Assembly: GCA_029891345.1 (NCBI GenBank)
Contig: CM056995.1
Span: forward strand, 218,182,547 to 218,246,546
Direction of reading: 5' to 3'
DNA from: Dryococelus australis
Lineage: Eukaryota; Arthropoda; Insecta; Phasmatodea; Phasmatidae
DNA: 64,000 nucleotides
The translations under genes and the position numbers were made by a program. Of this stretch, positions 1-12,438 are shown piece after piece; position 1 is the first letter of the stretch, and every line of letters starts with the position of its first letter. Below the pieces are notes generated by a model that saw only the letters and a program-made list of their open reading frames with translations, did not search any database and was not told where the DNA came from.

Positions 1-700
1 AAGTTGTGTGCTTCGGAAGTACTTAACCTATGCGTATAACGGGTGAAGGTGACCTGCTCCTAGGCTATTTAGATACAAGGGAATGGTTGACATTCTGTCG
101 CAACTATCACTAACTGGGTTTGCCTAGAAGAGGTCCTAACCTTAACTGAGGAGCAACTACCAGCAAGTAGTGGCTGCTGAAGAACCAGGAGGTATCGACA
201 ACTTAAGTGTTAAGTCGTGTTCAATGTCTCCAGGTAGAAGAAGTTTCTGGTGATGTCAATGCCAAGAGGTGGTAGAAGCCTCTGGCAAGTGGTGGCTGAA
301 GCCACTGGAGAACTAGAAGTTCCTGGAGAGGACCGTGAGGGCCTAGTGGTCAGTAGAGAGCCCCAGCACAAGAAGTGTTGAGGCGAGCTACTGGAGATGA
401 TAACTCCTGACCTCTGCCATACATTTCCTTATATTCTGTTCCTCTAGAGTGTACGGCAAGTCCGGAGTGGGATGTGTGACATGCCCCTGTAACTTTTGCC
501 TGAAGTGCGTGGGTGGGAGAACTACCCTCTCGTGCTTGTGATATAGCCTCAGGCACTCTGCGGCACTCAGCTGCCTTCGGCAGTGTGGCGACACTCTGTC
601 TGCCGGGTGCGTCAGGGGGGCTGGCGCATTGCACGGCCGTTGCAAATATCTTTCGTTACCATGATTCCAAGTGCGTAGTTGAACCCACTTTCTACGCATT
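1..700 (-). mobile_element. LTR copy, family B, cut by the window edge
   Basis: On the minus strand this reads as an LTR. Its reverse complement aligns over several hundred bases with the plus-strand block at about 53450-54200: shared stretches include GGCAGACAGAGTGTCGCC and, past the TATA-like site, CTCCAGTAGCTC followed by CCTCAACAC. A second minus-strand copy lies at about 2230-3000. A TATA-like stretch is at 426-436 (minus). The motif GGTGAAGGTGACCTG near 41-55 recurs in other LTR-like blocks of the window and probably marks the U5 side. The 3' end of the LTR lies beyond the left edge, and the right boundary is approximate because no clean TG...CA terminus was found. Confidence 0.6.
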
Positions 701-2229
701 CGTAACATGTCTTGCTTGGTTTGTTCTCTCACGTGTTTACACACTCTTAGTAGATGGAGAAGGGCACTTCAAGAACAGTCTGGGAAACCAAGTATCTTCC
801 ATGTCTCTGGCGAGAACACTTCCTGTTAGACATCTGGTAGTTATTTCCTGTAGTTGGTATAAGCATTTGGATGAGCTGTAGTCGTTTATAGTATAATGGT
901 GTAAGTGGCATGTGTCAATTTAATGTTCTGGATCTTACCTCCGTGATGTAGTTGGTTACATGCCAGCTTACTAATGTAATTGCTATCAATTAGATGTCAA
1001 GACCCACTTACCATCTACTGGGTAAGAACTTTATGAAAATTATTTGCATTCATGTAGGCCTAGAGGAAAATATGCTCAGTAGTTATATTGGTAAATTCTT
1101 GTTAACAGTCATATACCTTAGACAAACATTTTTGCCACAGCCATGTGCTCATTAGCTGGAATGAAAAGCAAGTATTGTACTCTGTAAACATTTAACATCG
1201 CAAGGGTCTATGGGTAGAAAATGGTCCCAATTTTTTTTTTTTTGCAGTAAACCATGACAGAAAAATTGTGAGTTTTATAAGATGGTAACAAGGTTTGACT
1301 GTATCTGTTGCACACTCTAATTCAGTAGAGTAGAGTATGTTGACGCGTGTCCGATTAACTAAGGCTGGATCACGGTCATGTGGCTTTGGTTGCACTTTGG
1401 TCGGTTGTGCGTGCAGGTTGGCTTATGCTTACTTATGGCTGGATATAGCAGTTGGGCATGTGGCCTTACAGGGTGGTACAACGTACTCTACTGTACGATT
1501 TAATAGCTCCTTTGATTGGTCTGACTTGCAACTTGTTTCGGAGCTAGTCATAGTCAACGACGGGCAGGAAGTGCTAGGGGTTGGTGCCTTGTCAGTTTGT
1601 AGGCGAGGGGTAGCAGGATATAGCTGATTACGTCGCTCGTCTTCGGCTCGTCTGCTAGCTGTAAGTGGTGTTATACCAGCCAGTTGTCTGGCAGCAAGGC
1701 ACACAACTCTTTGCTCCCCTCTCCTGGTGCCATGCCTCACCTTGAATGGCATGGAGCGGGTGTAATTACTGAGAATCTCGAAAGGAGCACCACGGACGTG
1801 GATAGCCCTAAATTAGTGTTCCGTGGCAACAGTCTTGCCAATTTGAACTCCGGTGCTTCAGAAGATCCCCCACTGTTGCAATCTGATCAGAAGCTTTGGA
1901 ACTGTGTGGGTTGCCAAGACTATCACTGGGTTTGCGATCCCAACCAAGGTCAGGCCGTAGCACGTAAGCAAATACCCCCGCCAGCATCCAGGTGCTCCGG
2001 TAGGTATACAACTCAGATGTATCTTCTCTCCCTGATTGAGAAGTGTTGCTAGTGATCCGTGGCTCGTCTATTCTATTCTTCCAGTACTTGTATACTTGGT
2101 AGGAATAGAATAGCTGGCCGTCTAATGGGTGTGTTTTCAACTTGGAGCCACCTGAAGGGGAGTCTCCAGTTGTAGCTAATTTCGGAATAAGAATACACTC
2201 CTGTTTCCGGTCAGCGCTACTCAGCTCTA
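701..2229. other. Interval between two family B LTR copies, no intact gene
   Basis: Only short open frames occur here and none resembles a known protein. The interval lies between two minus-strand LTR copies about 2.3 kb apart. It may therefore be the internal part of a small, coding-deficient LTR element, but no recognisable gag or pol motif was seen. A run of 11 or more T lies near 1231. Confidence 0.4.
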
Positions 2230-3000
2230 AGTTCTCCCAGTAATTGGTGACAGATTACTCTGTGAATGAGATTCGAGGGTAAGAGAAACAAAGCTGTGTT
2301 TATTAAAAACTTATTAAACACTGTGACACATGCTCTCCTGCTAGGCAGACCGATGGTTGGAAGTAATTGTATGGTAGCCAGGTGTAGGTGACCTGGTCCT
2401 AAACTAAGTGGGGAAGTTAAGTGAAAACTGATAAGCATTACTTAGGTACAAACCTATCTCTGAATAGGGGATGTCTGTTGGAGACAAAGAAGAATTGCGT
2501 GTGGTATGTGTATGGTGCTACAGAAAGCTTCTGGTACCTATTGGCATCCCTGGAGCATCCGGTAGCAGTACTGCAGAGCTCTTACGGTGACGTCAATGGT
2601 GGCAGCCTCTGGTGGCAGCTGAAGACTGTTACGTCATTGGCGACAGCCTCTGTAAGGGCTGTTGAAGGTCTTCGTAGTAGTGCAGACTCCAGCACCCAAG
2701 TGCTCAGAGAAGACTGCAGGAACAACTCTTGAGTACCGCCGTGCACTGCCTCATATAGCAAGGCAGCACGTGTCGTGGTGGCTGTGGGAGAGGGCGTGTG
2801 ACGTCCCTCAGGTGCGAGGCCGGAGTGGGGGTAGCACCCTCTGGTCATATCTCTGCCTTCGCGTAACCTCGGTGGCGCTTCTGCATTGCCTGAGGCGGCT
2901 GATGGATTATCGGCTCTCAGCGCAGGGGTGGGGGGCAGGGTGATGCGCCACTGTCTTTTGCAACCCCTCATATCCACGTGTCTGGCTGCCCTCCAGGATT
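2230..3000 (-). mobile_element. LTR copy, family B, minus strand
   Basis: This block is a direct repeat of the start of the window: both contain a GGTGA(C/T)GTCAATG stretch, then GGTGGC/AGCCTCTGG, then further matching segments. Its U5 side (2270-2400) holds the shared LTR motif GGTGTAGGTGACCTGG and, on the minus strand, AATAAACACAGC, an AATAAA signal. The right end lies about 160 bp upstream of a host exon, so the LTR sits just outside that exon's acceptor. Divergence between copies is high, so the pair is old or the copies are independent insertions. Confidence 0.55.
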
Positions 3001-3162
3001 GTGGCAGACTGTTACTTCCATGTACAAAATGGCACTGGGTTTGAATCTCACATGTGTAGAAGTAGTACACTAGGGTTGCAGTGAGATCAGTCATTATCAT
3101 TTGTAGTTAATTGATATAAGCGGCATTAATCAATTTCTTGCATTTTTATGTTCTGTTTGCAG

Positions 3163-3298
3163 GAGACACTTGCATCAGTTGGAACGTGAAAACCACACGC
3201 AGCAGGAATCCTTGGAGAAACTTGAACTTTCAGTTACCAGGCACCAGGAGACAATTTCAAATCTCAAGTTCCAGTTGGAGGAAGCCCTCAGAGTTAAG
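3163..3298 (+). CDS. Rabep1: Rabaptin-5-like protein, internal coiled-coil exon
   Basis: This is an internal exon of a Rab GTPase-binding effector (rabaptin) gene. The acceptor is TTCTGTTTGCAG at 3151-3162, the donor is AAG|GTACTT at 3298/3299. The first base completes a codon begun in the preceding exon outside the window; 45 full codons follow and the exon ends in phase 0. The peptide is charged and heptad-like (HQLERENHTQQESLEKLEL, then SNLKFQLEEALRVK), typical of a long parallel coiled coil. Rabaptins bind active Rab5/Rab4 on early endosomes through such coils. Identity rests on the next exon, which is far more diagnostic; this exon alone would only say coiled coil. The phase-0 end matches the phase-0 start of the exon at 26082, so direct splicing over 22.8 kb is plausible, although a small exon in between cannot be excluded. 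Confidence 0.8.
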
Positions 3299-3899
3299 GT
3301 ACTTATTATGCATTTAAATCTCAGATTCATATATAGTACTCGCTGCTTGCTACTTCTTTATAATGTCTTCTCTGAGACCTTTTGGAGAGTTATTAATCAA
3401 ACGATGTTAGTTTTAGCTACCAAGCCATTTGTTTGTCTTGGTACTGGCACGTGACACATTCCTGCACATTTAAAATTCACACTCTACTTGATGACTCGCA
3501 CCATCTTTGAGTGCAACGCTCAAACGGGGTCAGGTTGCCTATCATATTAGTATTTGCGGGGCACATACCTACATGGCACATTGGTGCATGTAAAGAGCAA
3601 CTACAGACATGTAATCCCAGATTGTACTGTTCGCCCAGAAACTGCAAGAAGCCATCATGCCAACACCTAACTCTCAACGTAGAATTGTACTGTTGGCTGA
3701 GACACCGGCACCCTCCATTGAAGGTCAAGCTATTACAAGAGCATGCCAATGGAGGGCAGCACATAGTCTAGTCCAAGAGCTCCAGCCTCCAAGCGCCTCT
3801 CACACAGGCGATAAAGGATCATGCCTCCCCAGAAGAGATAAGGAATGAATAACGTTGCCTCAGCAGTCGGAAGTCTCAGCCCCGGAGAACCAAGCTAGT

Positions 3900-5278
3900 T
3901 TCCCCCGCACCCCGCAGCCTCCAAGCTCCTCACCGATATCAGTATAAAAGGGTTAGCACCCCTAGGCTCTTCACTCTCTGCTCCTCCACTACTCACAAGG
4001 GCTGAAGGTAGCCACCGGGATGCATGACCACTAGGGCATCCGGAGTCCCCTGCTAGCAAGGGCTGGGGTCTCAACCCAGGTTAGGACATCGCCGACCAGA
4101 AGCTCAACACCTTCAGCAGTCACCGCAGATCCCGCAGCTTCTGGGAGACTCCACCATACTAGAGGCTCCTGGAGAAGTCATTCTTCGCCTTCCACCCCAA
4201 TGTGGTGAACACCCAGAACCACTTTGTAGCAGGTCACGTCAACGTCCCTTTTGGACCTTCCCTATTCATTGGAGGGTGCAGCAACGACAACTACCCTTCT
4301 GGTAGTTGCCAGCCCTAATTGTTTCTTCAGAACACCCCTGGTAGTTAGACACTGTCATATGCATTAACTATCAGAATATGTTTGCCGCTTTTAATTGATC
4401 CACGTATTATATATTTAGCTTTGCCCAGGTTGCGTTCACCTGGATTTTAAGGTAAGAATTAACTTCCGTAACTGACATTTAATTTATAGGAATTAATGCG
4501 GAACCAATCTGTTTTCCAGTACGTTCAATATAACACGTATTGTACCGTATCTCTGTGAGATTAATTTTTTTCTTTTTGAATAAAAGTAACCCTTTTTCAC
4601 TTGCTATCTTTCTATTAACATAACTTCCGTGAGGAATAGCCAGCAGGCCAATAACCACAAAGGTAAATACACATAACTTAAGAGGCATACCGAGCTCTGC
4701 TAACTGCTAGACCTTTGACTGCACCCAAAAACACTCTATACTCTTCCACTAGGAGAATCAACCAGACCAGGTATTCCATACTCCGTCACCGCTGCTCACG
4801 TGGTCAAATTGGAGCTGGAACTACTTTACCCTGATTGACCTGCAGTCGATATCACACTCTGGTATCTCAGCGAGGAAATAGCGTGCGTTGCCCACCATTC
4901 TGTCCACCACTCGCAAGGGCCGGACGAAAGGAACACAGGTTGCCTCACATCACAATTCTGAGTACCCGGAAGTACACACTAGGGATGCCAGATGCTGACG
5001 TAACCTCTCATCCAGACTCTGCAAACAGCCAAGACAATATCACCCCTGCTCGTCTTCCAGAGCCGACACCTGCCCAACTGCCTGCCAGCAATGCAAGTCA
5101 GCCACCACGCAGGAGCATCCCTCCCAACAAACATAAGGGATACGTGTCAAACAAGGCAAAGGGTAGTGAACAACGAACATGGTACCCTATTTCGTACCAA
5201 CCAGACGTCCCACAAGGCATACCTTGTATACTGGCTGGGCACCACAGATATCATAAGGTCCCTGTCTTACTCTCTTAT
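3900..5278 (+). mobile_element. LTR-like block with proline-rich gag-like remnant
   Basis: A TATA-like AGTATAAAAG at 3941-3950 matches in form and context the promoters of other LTR copies here (36491, 43531). About 490 bp downstream lies the shared U5-type motif CAGGTTGCGTTCACCTGG (4426-4443). An open frame from about 4835 to 5278 is rich in Pro, Gln and Ala (PTPAQLPASNASQPPRR) and looks like a disordered gag-like product, but has no diagnostic domain. The frame ends exactly where a hAT-like element begins at 5279, so the retroelement probably continues after 9800. The 3298-3900 stretch before it shows nothing clear. Confidence 0.45.
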
Positions 5279-8200
5279 AGGGGTGGGCGAAGCTGCAAAT
5301 TTAATTTTGAAGTGAATTCTTTAAATTATTCGCGAATTCAAATTGAATATAGAATTGAATATCAAATCAAAGAGTTTTGTTGAGATGTACATATTGCACC
5401 AATTATTATTTTTTAAAATTTAATAAATACATACATTTGACAAGCTAGTTTAAAGGCAGATAAAAAGTAAATGTTTTCCACTGGTTTACAAAAACATGTT
5501 ATAGTTTCTTTTTTACCATGCAAGTACACATATTGCCTTTCATGCTAAACAAAGCTAAATAACAAACTGAAAATTAATCAAGGTTTAAGAAATACTATTT
5601 AAAAGTAGCACACGTATTATAATAGACTTAAAAATCATTTTTCATCACATCAGTATATTTCTTTAAATAAATGCAAAATAACACTAAATAGTAAACGGAA
5701 AATTATTTCAGCAAAGTGTGGAACATACAAAACAGAATAATTAATTGTAGAGCTCATGTTTTTACACCCCAGGAGTTAAATTTTGTACTTTTTATTTAAA
5801 TTGTGTTTGTAAACACTGTGGTTCAATATAATATGGTTCTATTACTTTGTGTATGTATTAGTTTGCCACCAGGAAAAATTCGGGTGGGGAAATTTAAATT
5901 TCTCACAGGATTTCGGGAAAAAAATATTTTAGGTTAGGTAAAGAAGTTTGTGGTTTGCTAGACCCAGTTAATAAAATTCTATCATGGCATATTCAATTAA
6001 AACAAAAAAATAAACTTAGAATTATGACTATATGCTAAAAATTATATTCCAGCTAGACAAGTTGTGTTGTTATATATTTTTGTACACTTAGTAATTGCAC
6101 TACGAATTAATCCTCTGAGTGTGGAGCACTTCTTAAAAATACTTGCTTTGAATTTAATAGGAAAATCCCTTATAATAATTTTTAATTAGTAGAAAAAATG
6201 GACTTACGACATGATAAAACAAAAATGTCACTTTATCTTTTTTTTTAAAACATTGCCTTGATGTTTTAAGTTTGCTGCTATTTTCTTTATAATTTCATGA
6301 CATCTACTAAAGAACTTTTTTTATTTTTGTTCCAGTTTTGGAAGTAAAATGTGTATACATTGTCAGATTTACTCAAATTAACTTTCAGTGGAAGTTTTTA
6401 ACGTCCGTGAACACACATGCTTCGAATCACATAGTGGAATTGGAGGCACAGCCAAGTCGTATTGGGCAGGTTATGAATGCTACTTACCGAATCTGTATGC
6501 CAACAAAGCTTATTCCTCTATCGATAACGAAAATAAAAGTAGCTTTATAAGGAAGTTAATTTTTTTTTATCACGGTGATAAGTGAGCATAACACACAATT
6601 AAAAACAAACACATTCTGTACGAAAAACGAGGACAATTTGATGGCGTGTTATGAATAGTTTAACCAAACCCATATTAAAAAACATGTTATATCTCAGTTA
6701 AATAGTTAAACATTTGGAATTGAATAAAATATTCATCGTTCACTAGCTTATTTTTACGTGAATGTTTAGGTTATGTATATCAAAACTCACGTCACACGTT
6801 GACGCCGTCGGGTGAGAGACAAGACGAACGATGACAAAAATACTTACTGGTAATTTGGGTGTCAGCGGTGCTTCCCAATCACCACACAATTGAGACTCAG
6901 GGTTCTCAGGGATGTTGTGTGTTCTGTGTGTCCGTCTCATCCATGTGTACTTACAAACACGTTGGCAATACTAAACTTTGAATAAAATGACTGAAATAAA
7001 CAATAGATAAAATATATGTGGCTAGGACACTGTCACTACTGAATAAAAAATTTGAGTTCACTGTAGACTTGTTTTTATCGATATTGTTCATACACATCAA
7101 CATGCCAATGAAATGGTTATCTCGTTCATGACTAGCCAATTCCGCTTGGGTGCTCCCCAGCCCGTAATTAACCTAGCGCACACGTAAATGGATGATCTCA
7201 TCGAGGTGCGTGAAAGCACAGCTTTCACAAGGGAAGAGGACTGACAGCCGCTAAGTTTGACTGATGGTTTTTCCCTGAAGACAGGACACGGTGAATTACA
7301 AATGAACACCCTTTAACACGAGTGATTACTCGGCATCACTAACGCAAACTCGTCGGGGCTCGCCCTCCAGCACTTGGTTAGTGTGGTGACGGCCTATACA
7401 CAGAGCTGGCTAGGACGGGAATAATTGCACTGTACACTAATTACACAATTACATAGACCCTTGAATGATACATGAAATAAGATGGGACAGGAGACGAATA
7501 TTCACAATAAACACACACGTGTGAAAACAAACTTAGGTGGCGCAGATGCCGATGGATGAAGTTCGTAGCGAACCACATGGTGCAGGTGAAATTGCCATAT
7601 TTCTGCGTGGAAACGGTAAGCTAAATTCAGATAAAATATTACAGGCTTTTAACGTGCCTGATAGCGGTGAAATCAAACATTAATGTGACAGTGTGGTCAA
7701 GTGCAAAAGCATCAATTTACGTGAAAAATACATTGAACCCTGAATAAAACTGACATAGAACCCTGAAGTAAATGATTGCACATACGATGTTATATAAATG
7801 AGCTCTGAAAACGCAATGATGCCGTATACATAGACTTGGCTTCAGTCGGCCATGTGGTTATACATGATGTTGCCGTAAAATATTCAAACACCAAAATTAC
7901 CCTCAAATACATACATAAAAATAAAGCTCTTAAAATTGCGTGTAGCAATAATGCAGAAGTTGCATTGAAATGCCATAAACATAGGCAGATGGCATCTGAT
8001 TCAAAATGTGCGTGACCTCTCCGACATCTTTCTCCTCCTTCTCCTCGATTAAGTTAAAAATGCCGCAAAGGCGTAAAAAATTAGTAGAGCGTAAACATAA
8101 TGCTGGGGAAAATGTCTGGCAAAAACGTACGCAAGTAAAGATTAACCGGTAAACTACAATGACTATGGAAACCTAAATCAGTAAACAAAAGTTGTGCGTA

Positions 8201-9800
8201 CGTTATAGTGTCTTACCTCGCCAGCTCTCCTCGACAGACAGTCCAGATACAAGAGTCGCACGGACCTACCATGGCCGCCTACGGGGTTCACATAAGTGGA
8301 AGTGCTATCCACACCGAATGAAATATTTTATATTGAAAAAAAATGGCACAAATTAAATTCATTTTTGTTTTACATTTCCATAATTTTCTAATGAATTTTA
8401 GTATTATTTTAATGTCTCTTTATGATGGCGTTCATGCCAGAATATTAAGTGTTCTTAATCTTGGCACCGCAGGCACTTTGAATATTCATAACCAAACTAT
8501 TAAAATTAGTACAAACACTTTAAAACATTTTAAGACATTTTAAACCATTTTAAACACTGTAATGACAATATAACACATGTTACCCCAAAATTAACATTTA
8601 TGGGTAAGTTCAAAATTATCCGCCTCTTCATGCACATGCGGGACACGTGACACGTGAGCGCCATCATGGGCTCTAGCACCGCTGGTTGCTAGCCGACATC
8701 AACATCAAACAGCAATCGATACTTGTAGATGTCCCTCATGTAAAAGTTAAATTCAGTGTGCACATTTCACAGTAACTTCATAAATGCAAGTTTACTACCA
8801 GTTTTAGTTAGTTTTTGCAATAAACATATATTTTTAACGTTACATAATATATGACGTACAAAAAAAATATTTAGCTTATGTATCGAACTTTGAAAGCTGT
8901 GAATAAGCGGAAAAATCATCATTTTGTATACAAGATTTGATTCCTCAAATCGCATATGTAAAGAGACAATACAAAGCTTTTTGCACAAAACCCCACTTGT
9001 ATGTTAGTTGAAACAACCTACAAACGTGAACAAAATTTTCCCGAAAATATAGGGAGCAATTTCCCGCCCCACGAGAAAATCGTTATGTATTCCTGAAATT
9101 TTTCCAGAAGTTAGGGATCCCACACACCACTAGTACCTATACATTATTAAATTACATGAGTTAGTGTTGTGGAGTGTCAAGTTTATTTAAATTTTGTTTG
9201 ATCTCCATCTTTGTCACTGTTGGCTATATGGGTGTTTTGCAGCCACTCAGAATAGCGTGAAGTGAAGCGTAGTTATCAACAATTTATCATTTTTTAAATT
9301 ACATTTATAAAATTTGAATCGCAGGGGGTGTATTTTCACAGTATTTAAGTCTGTAAAACTTTCAGTTTAATCTCCAATTTATCACACCAAAATGTATTAA
9401 GTCGCTCTTGCACATGAGGGGAAGTAAACAAATTTTACTAATTAAAATCTGCGGTGCCGAATAAAGTTTGGAAAGGTAATACAAGTGTTTTCATAATATA
9501 AAAAGCTTTTTTTTCCCCCATAACTCCATTTTGCTATCTTGTGAGCATTCTGTTGAGTTGATGTTATGTTTTCATGATTTGCTAGCCATGTGTGTGGCAA
9601 ACGTTGAATAAAAACTTTGTTGTTATTAAGCCCACATTGTCTTATTTTGCTTTTTGAGCCAATAATTATGAAAAATTTGTTACCCAAAAGTATTTTCTTG
9701 TTTCATAGTTCAAAGTAAAAAATTTTATATTTGAATATGAAGCCGAATATTAAAAATATTCTATTAAAATTCAAATTTTTTAAGTTTCTACCACCTCTAC
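5279..9800. mobile_element. Non-autonomous hAT-like DNA transposon, copy 1
   Basis: The left end reads AGGGGTGGGCGAAGC, a typical hAT-like terminus. The right end (about 9786-9799), read in reverse, is TAGAGGTGGTAGAA, an imperfect partner (11 of 14 to the left end). Flanking octamers TCTCTTAT (5271-5278) and TCCCCTAT (9801-9808) agree at 6 of 8, consistent with an aged 8-bp target duplication. Both ends match the element at 39138-40671 in inverted orientation, for example CCATGTGTGTGGCAAACGT at 9586-9604 versus its complement at 39331-39349. The interior is AT-rich with short frames only and no transposase. At 4.5 kb it is three times longer than copy 2, so the middle (roughly 6300-8600) may hold further insertions that I could not delimit. 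Confidence 0.65.
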
Positions 9801-10960
9801 TCCCCTATGCACCTCACAATTCTGGCATCACGACATAAAACCTTGAACTTGACCACGACCAAAGCTTCTTTTGTTATATCTTATTTTACAATGATTAAAT
9901 TAGCCTTAGCTTTCCCAATCATTGGTCAAACGTCCACTCTAACCCTTGTAAGCCCCAAAGTGTAGAACCTAATCGCTAGCCGGGAGCTGTCACACATCCA
10001 AACCACAGCTTGCAGAAAGCAGTTCGAGACAACCAGCTCTAACCTGGGCTTGCGTCAAAGTAGGGTTAGAGAGGATGGGTTTTAGTGGTGCCCAACATGG
10101 GGCCTAAGCTGTTTCAGTATCGACTAGGTGGTCTGACCAAGCCAGCCGACCCCACATCCATTACCACTTTGGTCACAAACCGAAACCTAGTTGGTTTTAT
10201 GGGGATTTAACTGATATGCGGTTAGTGTCAGCAACCCACACACTAAGGCCAGTGCATTAGTCGGGCGGCTAATCCGCTTGGCTTACTCAATATCACTTGT
10301 AACTGGTGGTATACAAATTGTGTACACATAACGTAATCCAAGCAGGTTACCTTTGAGCTAGGCTGCCCGAAATAACCTCACCCACCAACCAACTCCAACC
10401 TAGAGTTGCGCCTCTAATCTGGACTTGAGGAGTCCACTGAGAAAACACCCTGAGATGCTCAACATCACATTGGCCCAACTCATCTGACTGTAGGTAGAGT
10501 CAGCATGACACCCTTAAGGCCGCAACAGCCGAAAATAATTTCCTCAACACGCTCGAGAAGTGTGCAATGGACACATGCCTTACCACGGAGGTACATATGA
10601 TTCATTGCGTCTACTGCCCACAATACTTCCACTATGCCTGCGACCGCCATCTTGTCTGTCGCAGCTCCGTGGTTCTATTACCATTTTGGGCATGCCCATG
10701 GGTACAAAAACTGTTATACCCAGAGCCCCTCCGGAGGGGGCTGGATTGTAAGTTGCATGGGAGCAGAAACGCTAGCAGAAAATGGGTAGGAACACTGATA
10801 GAAAAAAAATGCATGTTTCTTTGTGTTTCTAATTTTGACATGGCTACTTTTTCTTTATGCTATTTCTTTTGTGAAATTTTTCACCCAGCCACACTAGCAA
10901 ACCAGACGTTGGAAGTCTGGATGATGATCAAGTCTGTATGCATTACTTGTCAATATACAT
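9801..10960 (+). mobile_element. LTR retroelement remnant with PBS-like motif and gag zinc-knuckle scrap
   Basis: At about 10087-10105 the plus strand has TGGTGCCCAACATGGGGCC, a motif seen again on the minus strand near 56740-56760 between two gag-type remnants, and of the kind found after the 5' LTR or near gag in gypsy-like elements. About 450 bp later a short frame contains HCVYCPQYFHYACDRH (10605-10652), with CX2C and nearby His/Cys reminiscent of a gag zinc knuckle, preceded by ENNFLNTLEK as in gag linkers. It is broken by stops. It may be the continuation of the block at 3900-5278, separated by the hAT-like insertion; this is inference from adjacency. Confidence 0.4.
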
Positions 10961-12056
10961 GACTAGTGTCCTTTGAAAAACTATCCATACAGGTTACAAT
11001 GTATTTCAGTTTGACTTACGTTTATTAAACATTTTTTATAATTTTTTTTCTGTTATAAATTGTTTTCCCACAGGTTACCAAGAGATATTATTATATATAG
11101 CATGTTTATTATATTTTATTAAAGATTTATTATATAACGTACCCTACACATGTAAATTTGGTATATCAGTTTTGTGTATGACATGAAGACATGAAGTTTC
11201 CCCAATATAATGAACATAGCAAGTGTTCCCTTCATATTCATTATAAAAAATGTTCTGTTATATTTACGATTTCATTTGTAACATTTTCATGTTAAAAATT
11301 TATTCTGTGACATGCGTTTATTTTGAATTTTCCTGTTCATTGACAAATATTTTATACCAACCCAAAATGTGTGTCAAAGCACCTAAATTTAAATCATTTT
11401 GATTTTTGAAAAAAATTTTGCAAGTATGTAGATGTTTTGCAAGTAATTAATCTTGTTTATTGCAGAACCAATGCATATATTTAAGAAAATACAGCATTCT
11501 TGCTTCAAGCCTATTACTTGACTGTCAACAGCAACAAAACTTGTAAACAAACTTACACATGCGTACTGTTTGCTGAGTTCGGGAATTATGTATTTATATA
11601 AATATATATTTATTGTTATTGTTATTATTATTATATTATTATTTCATTATTATTATTACTTTAACTTACAAGCTTTATTGTATTAGTCTAGTTACTTTTT
11701 GGACTCTAAAGTGGAACAATGTAAAATTTGCTTTTAATTGTGCTCCACTTCAGCAATACCATTGTTTCAAGTATTATAATAACCTAAATTCAACTTAAAT
11801 TTAAGCAAAAAGTTTCTTCATTCATTAGCAGCACATCAGTGAATCTGCATTACAGAATCAGCACATCAGCACAATTTTGTGACTCGGCACAGCTCTAGTT
11901 ATTTGCTTAACTTTTTATTTCTACTTTAAAGATGTTCATTTAAAATTTTATTTTATTCCATAGGTATTAGAGCTGGACCATTCCTGATGATGAGATGATG
12001 AAAACTAGTAGTTTTTATGAATGTTTACCATTTCCCCGGTGACAAATCAATGATAC
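10961..12056. other. AT-rich intronic sequence, nothing recognised
   Basis: The stretch is strongly AT-rich with homopolymer runs and a TTA/ATT simple repeat near 11612-11660. No coding frame, terminal repeats or RNA gene was recognised. Confidence 0.6.
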
Positions 12057-12072
12057 ATACACACACACAGAG

Positions 12073-12122
12073 GAAGGATTTACACACCCACATATATATA
12101 TATGTGTGTGTGTAAATCCTTC
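12073..12122. repeat. Microsatellite palindrome
   Basis: An imperfect inverted repeat with arms GAAGGATTTACACACCCAC and GTGTGTGTGTAAATCCTTC around a central AT run. An (AC)n tract precedes it at 12058-12069. It could extrude as a hairpin or cruciform, and probably arose at the edge of a mobile element. Confidence 0.85.
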
Positions 12123-12199
12123 GAAATTTGAATTTTCTTCAAAATTCCTTTGCATTATGTATGCTTTGCTTTGAGTTTGCTTCGCATTTGAAAAGAGCC

Positions 12200-12430
12200 T
12201 TCGCACATGCCTATTGTGAACATCTAAGGATGGTGACGCAATGGGGTGATAACATCATTAAGGTCCTTATAGTTCATGCAGAATCTCTTGCCTCCGTTTT
12301 TTGTTGGGATGAGCACCACTATAGCATTAAAAGGGGAATTGGAAGGTTCCACTATTCCCTGTTTCTTCATTTCGTTCACCTGGTGCAATACCTCTTGTTG
12401 CCTATGTGGCGACATTCAGTAAGGGGGACT
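12200..12430 (-). pseudogene. Ty3/gypsy reverse transcriptase N-terminal fragment
   Basis: The minus-strand frame 12415-12224 shows the hallmark start of a gypsy-type RT: a basic SPHRQQEV segment, then MKKQGIVEPSNSP, then RFCMNYKDLNDV, the conserved N-terminal fingers region. It lacks the catalytic palm and is cut short near 12200. An in-frame stop lies just before the first Met. The reading continues on the far side of the hAT-like element at 12439-14246: bases 14255-14310 on the minus strand encode the preceding RT residues. This is a dead fragment of a retrotransposon polyprotein. Confidence 0.8.
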
Positions 12431-12438
12431 ATAAATAG

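Noticed and set aside
5279..9800. Precise boundaries of extra insertions inside hAT-like copy 1
   Set aside because: The middle is longer than in copy 2, but no terminal repeats could be matched with confidence.
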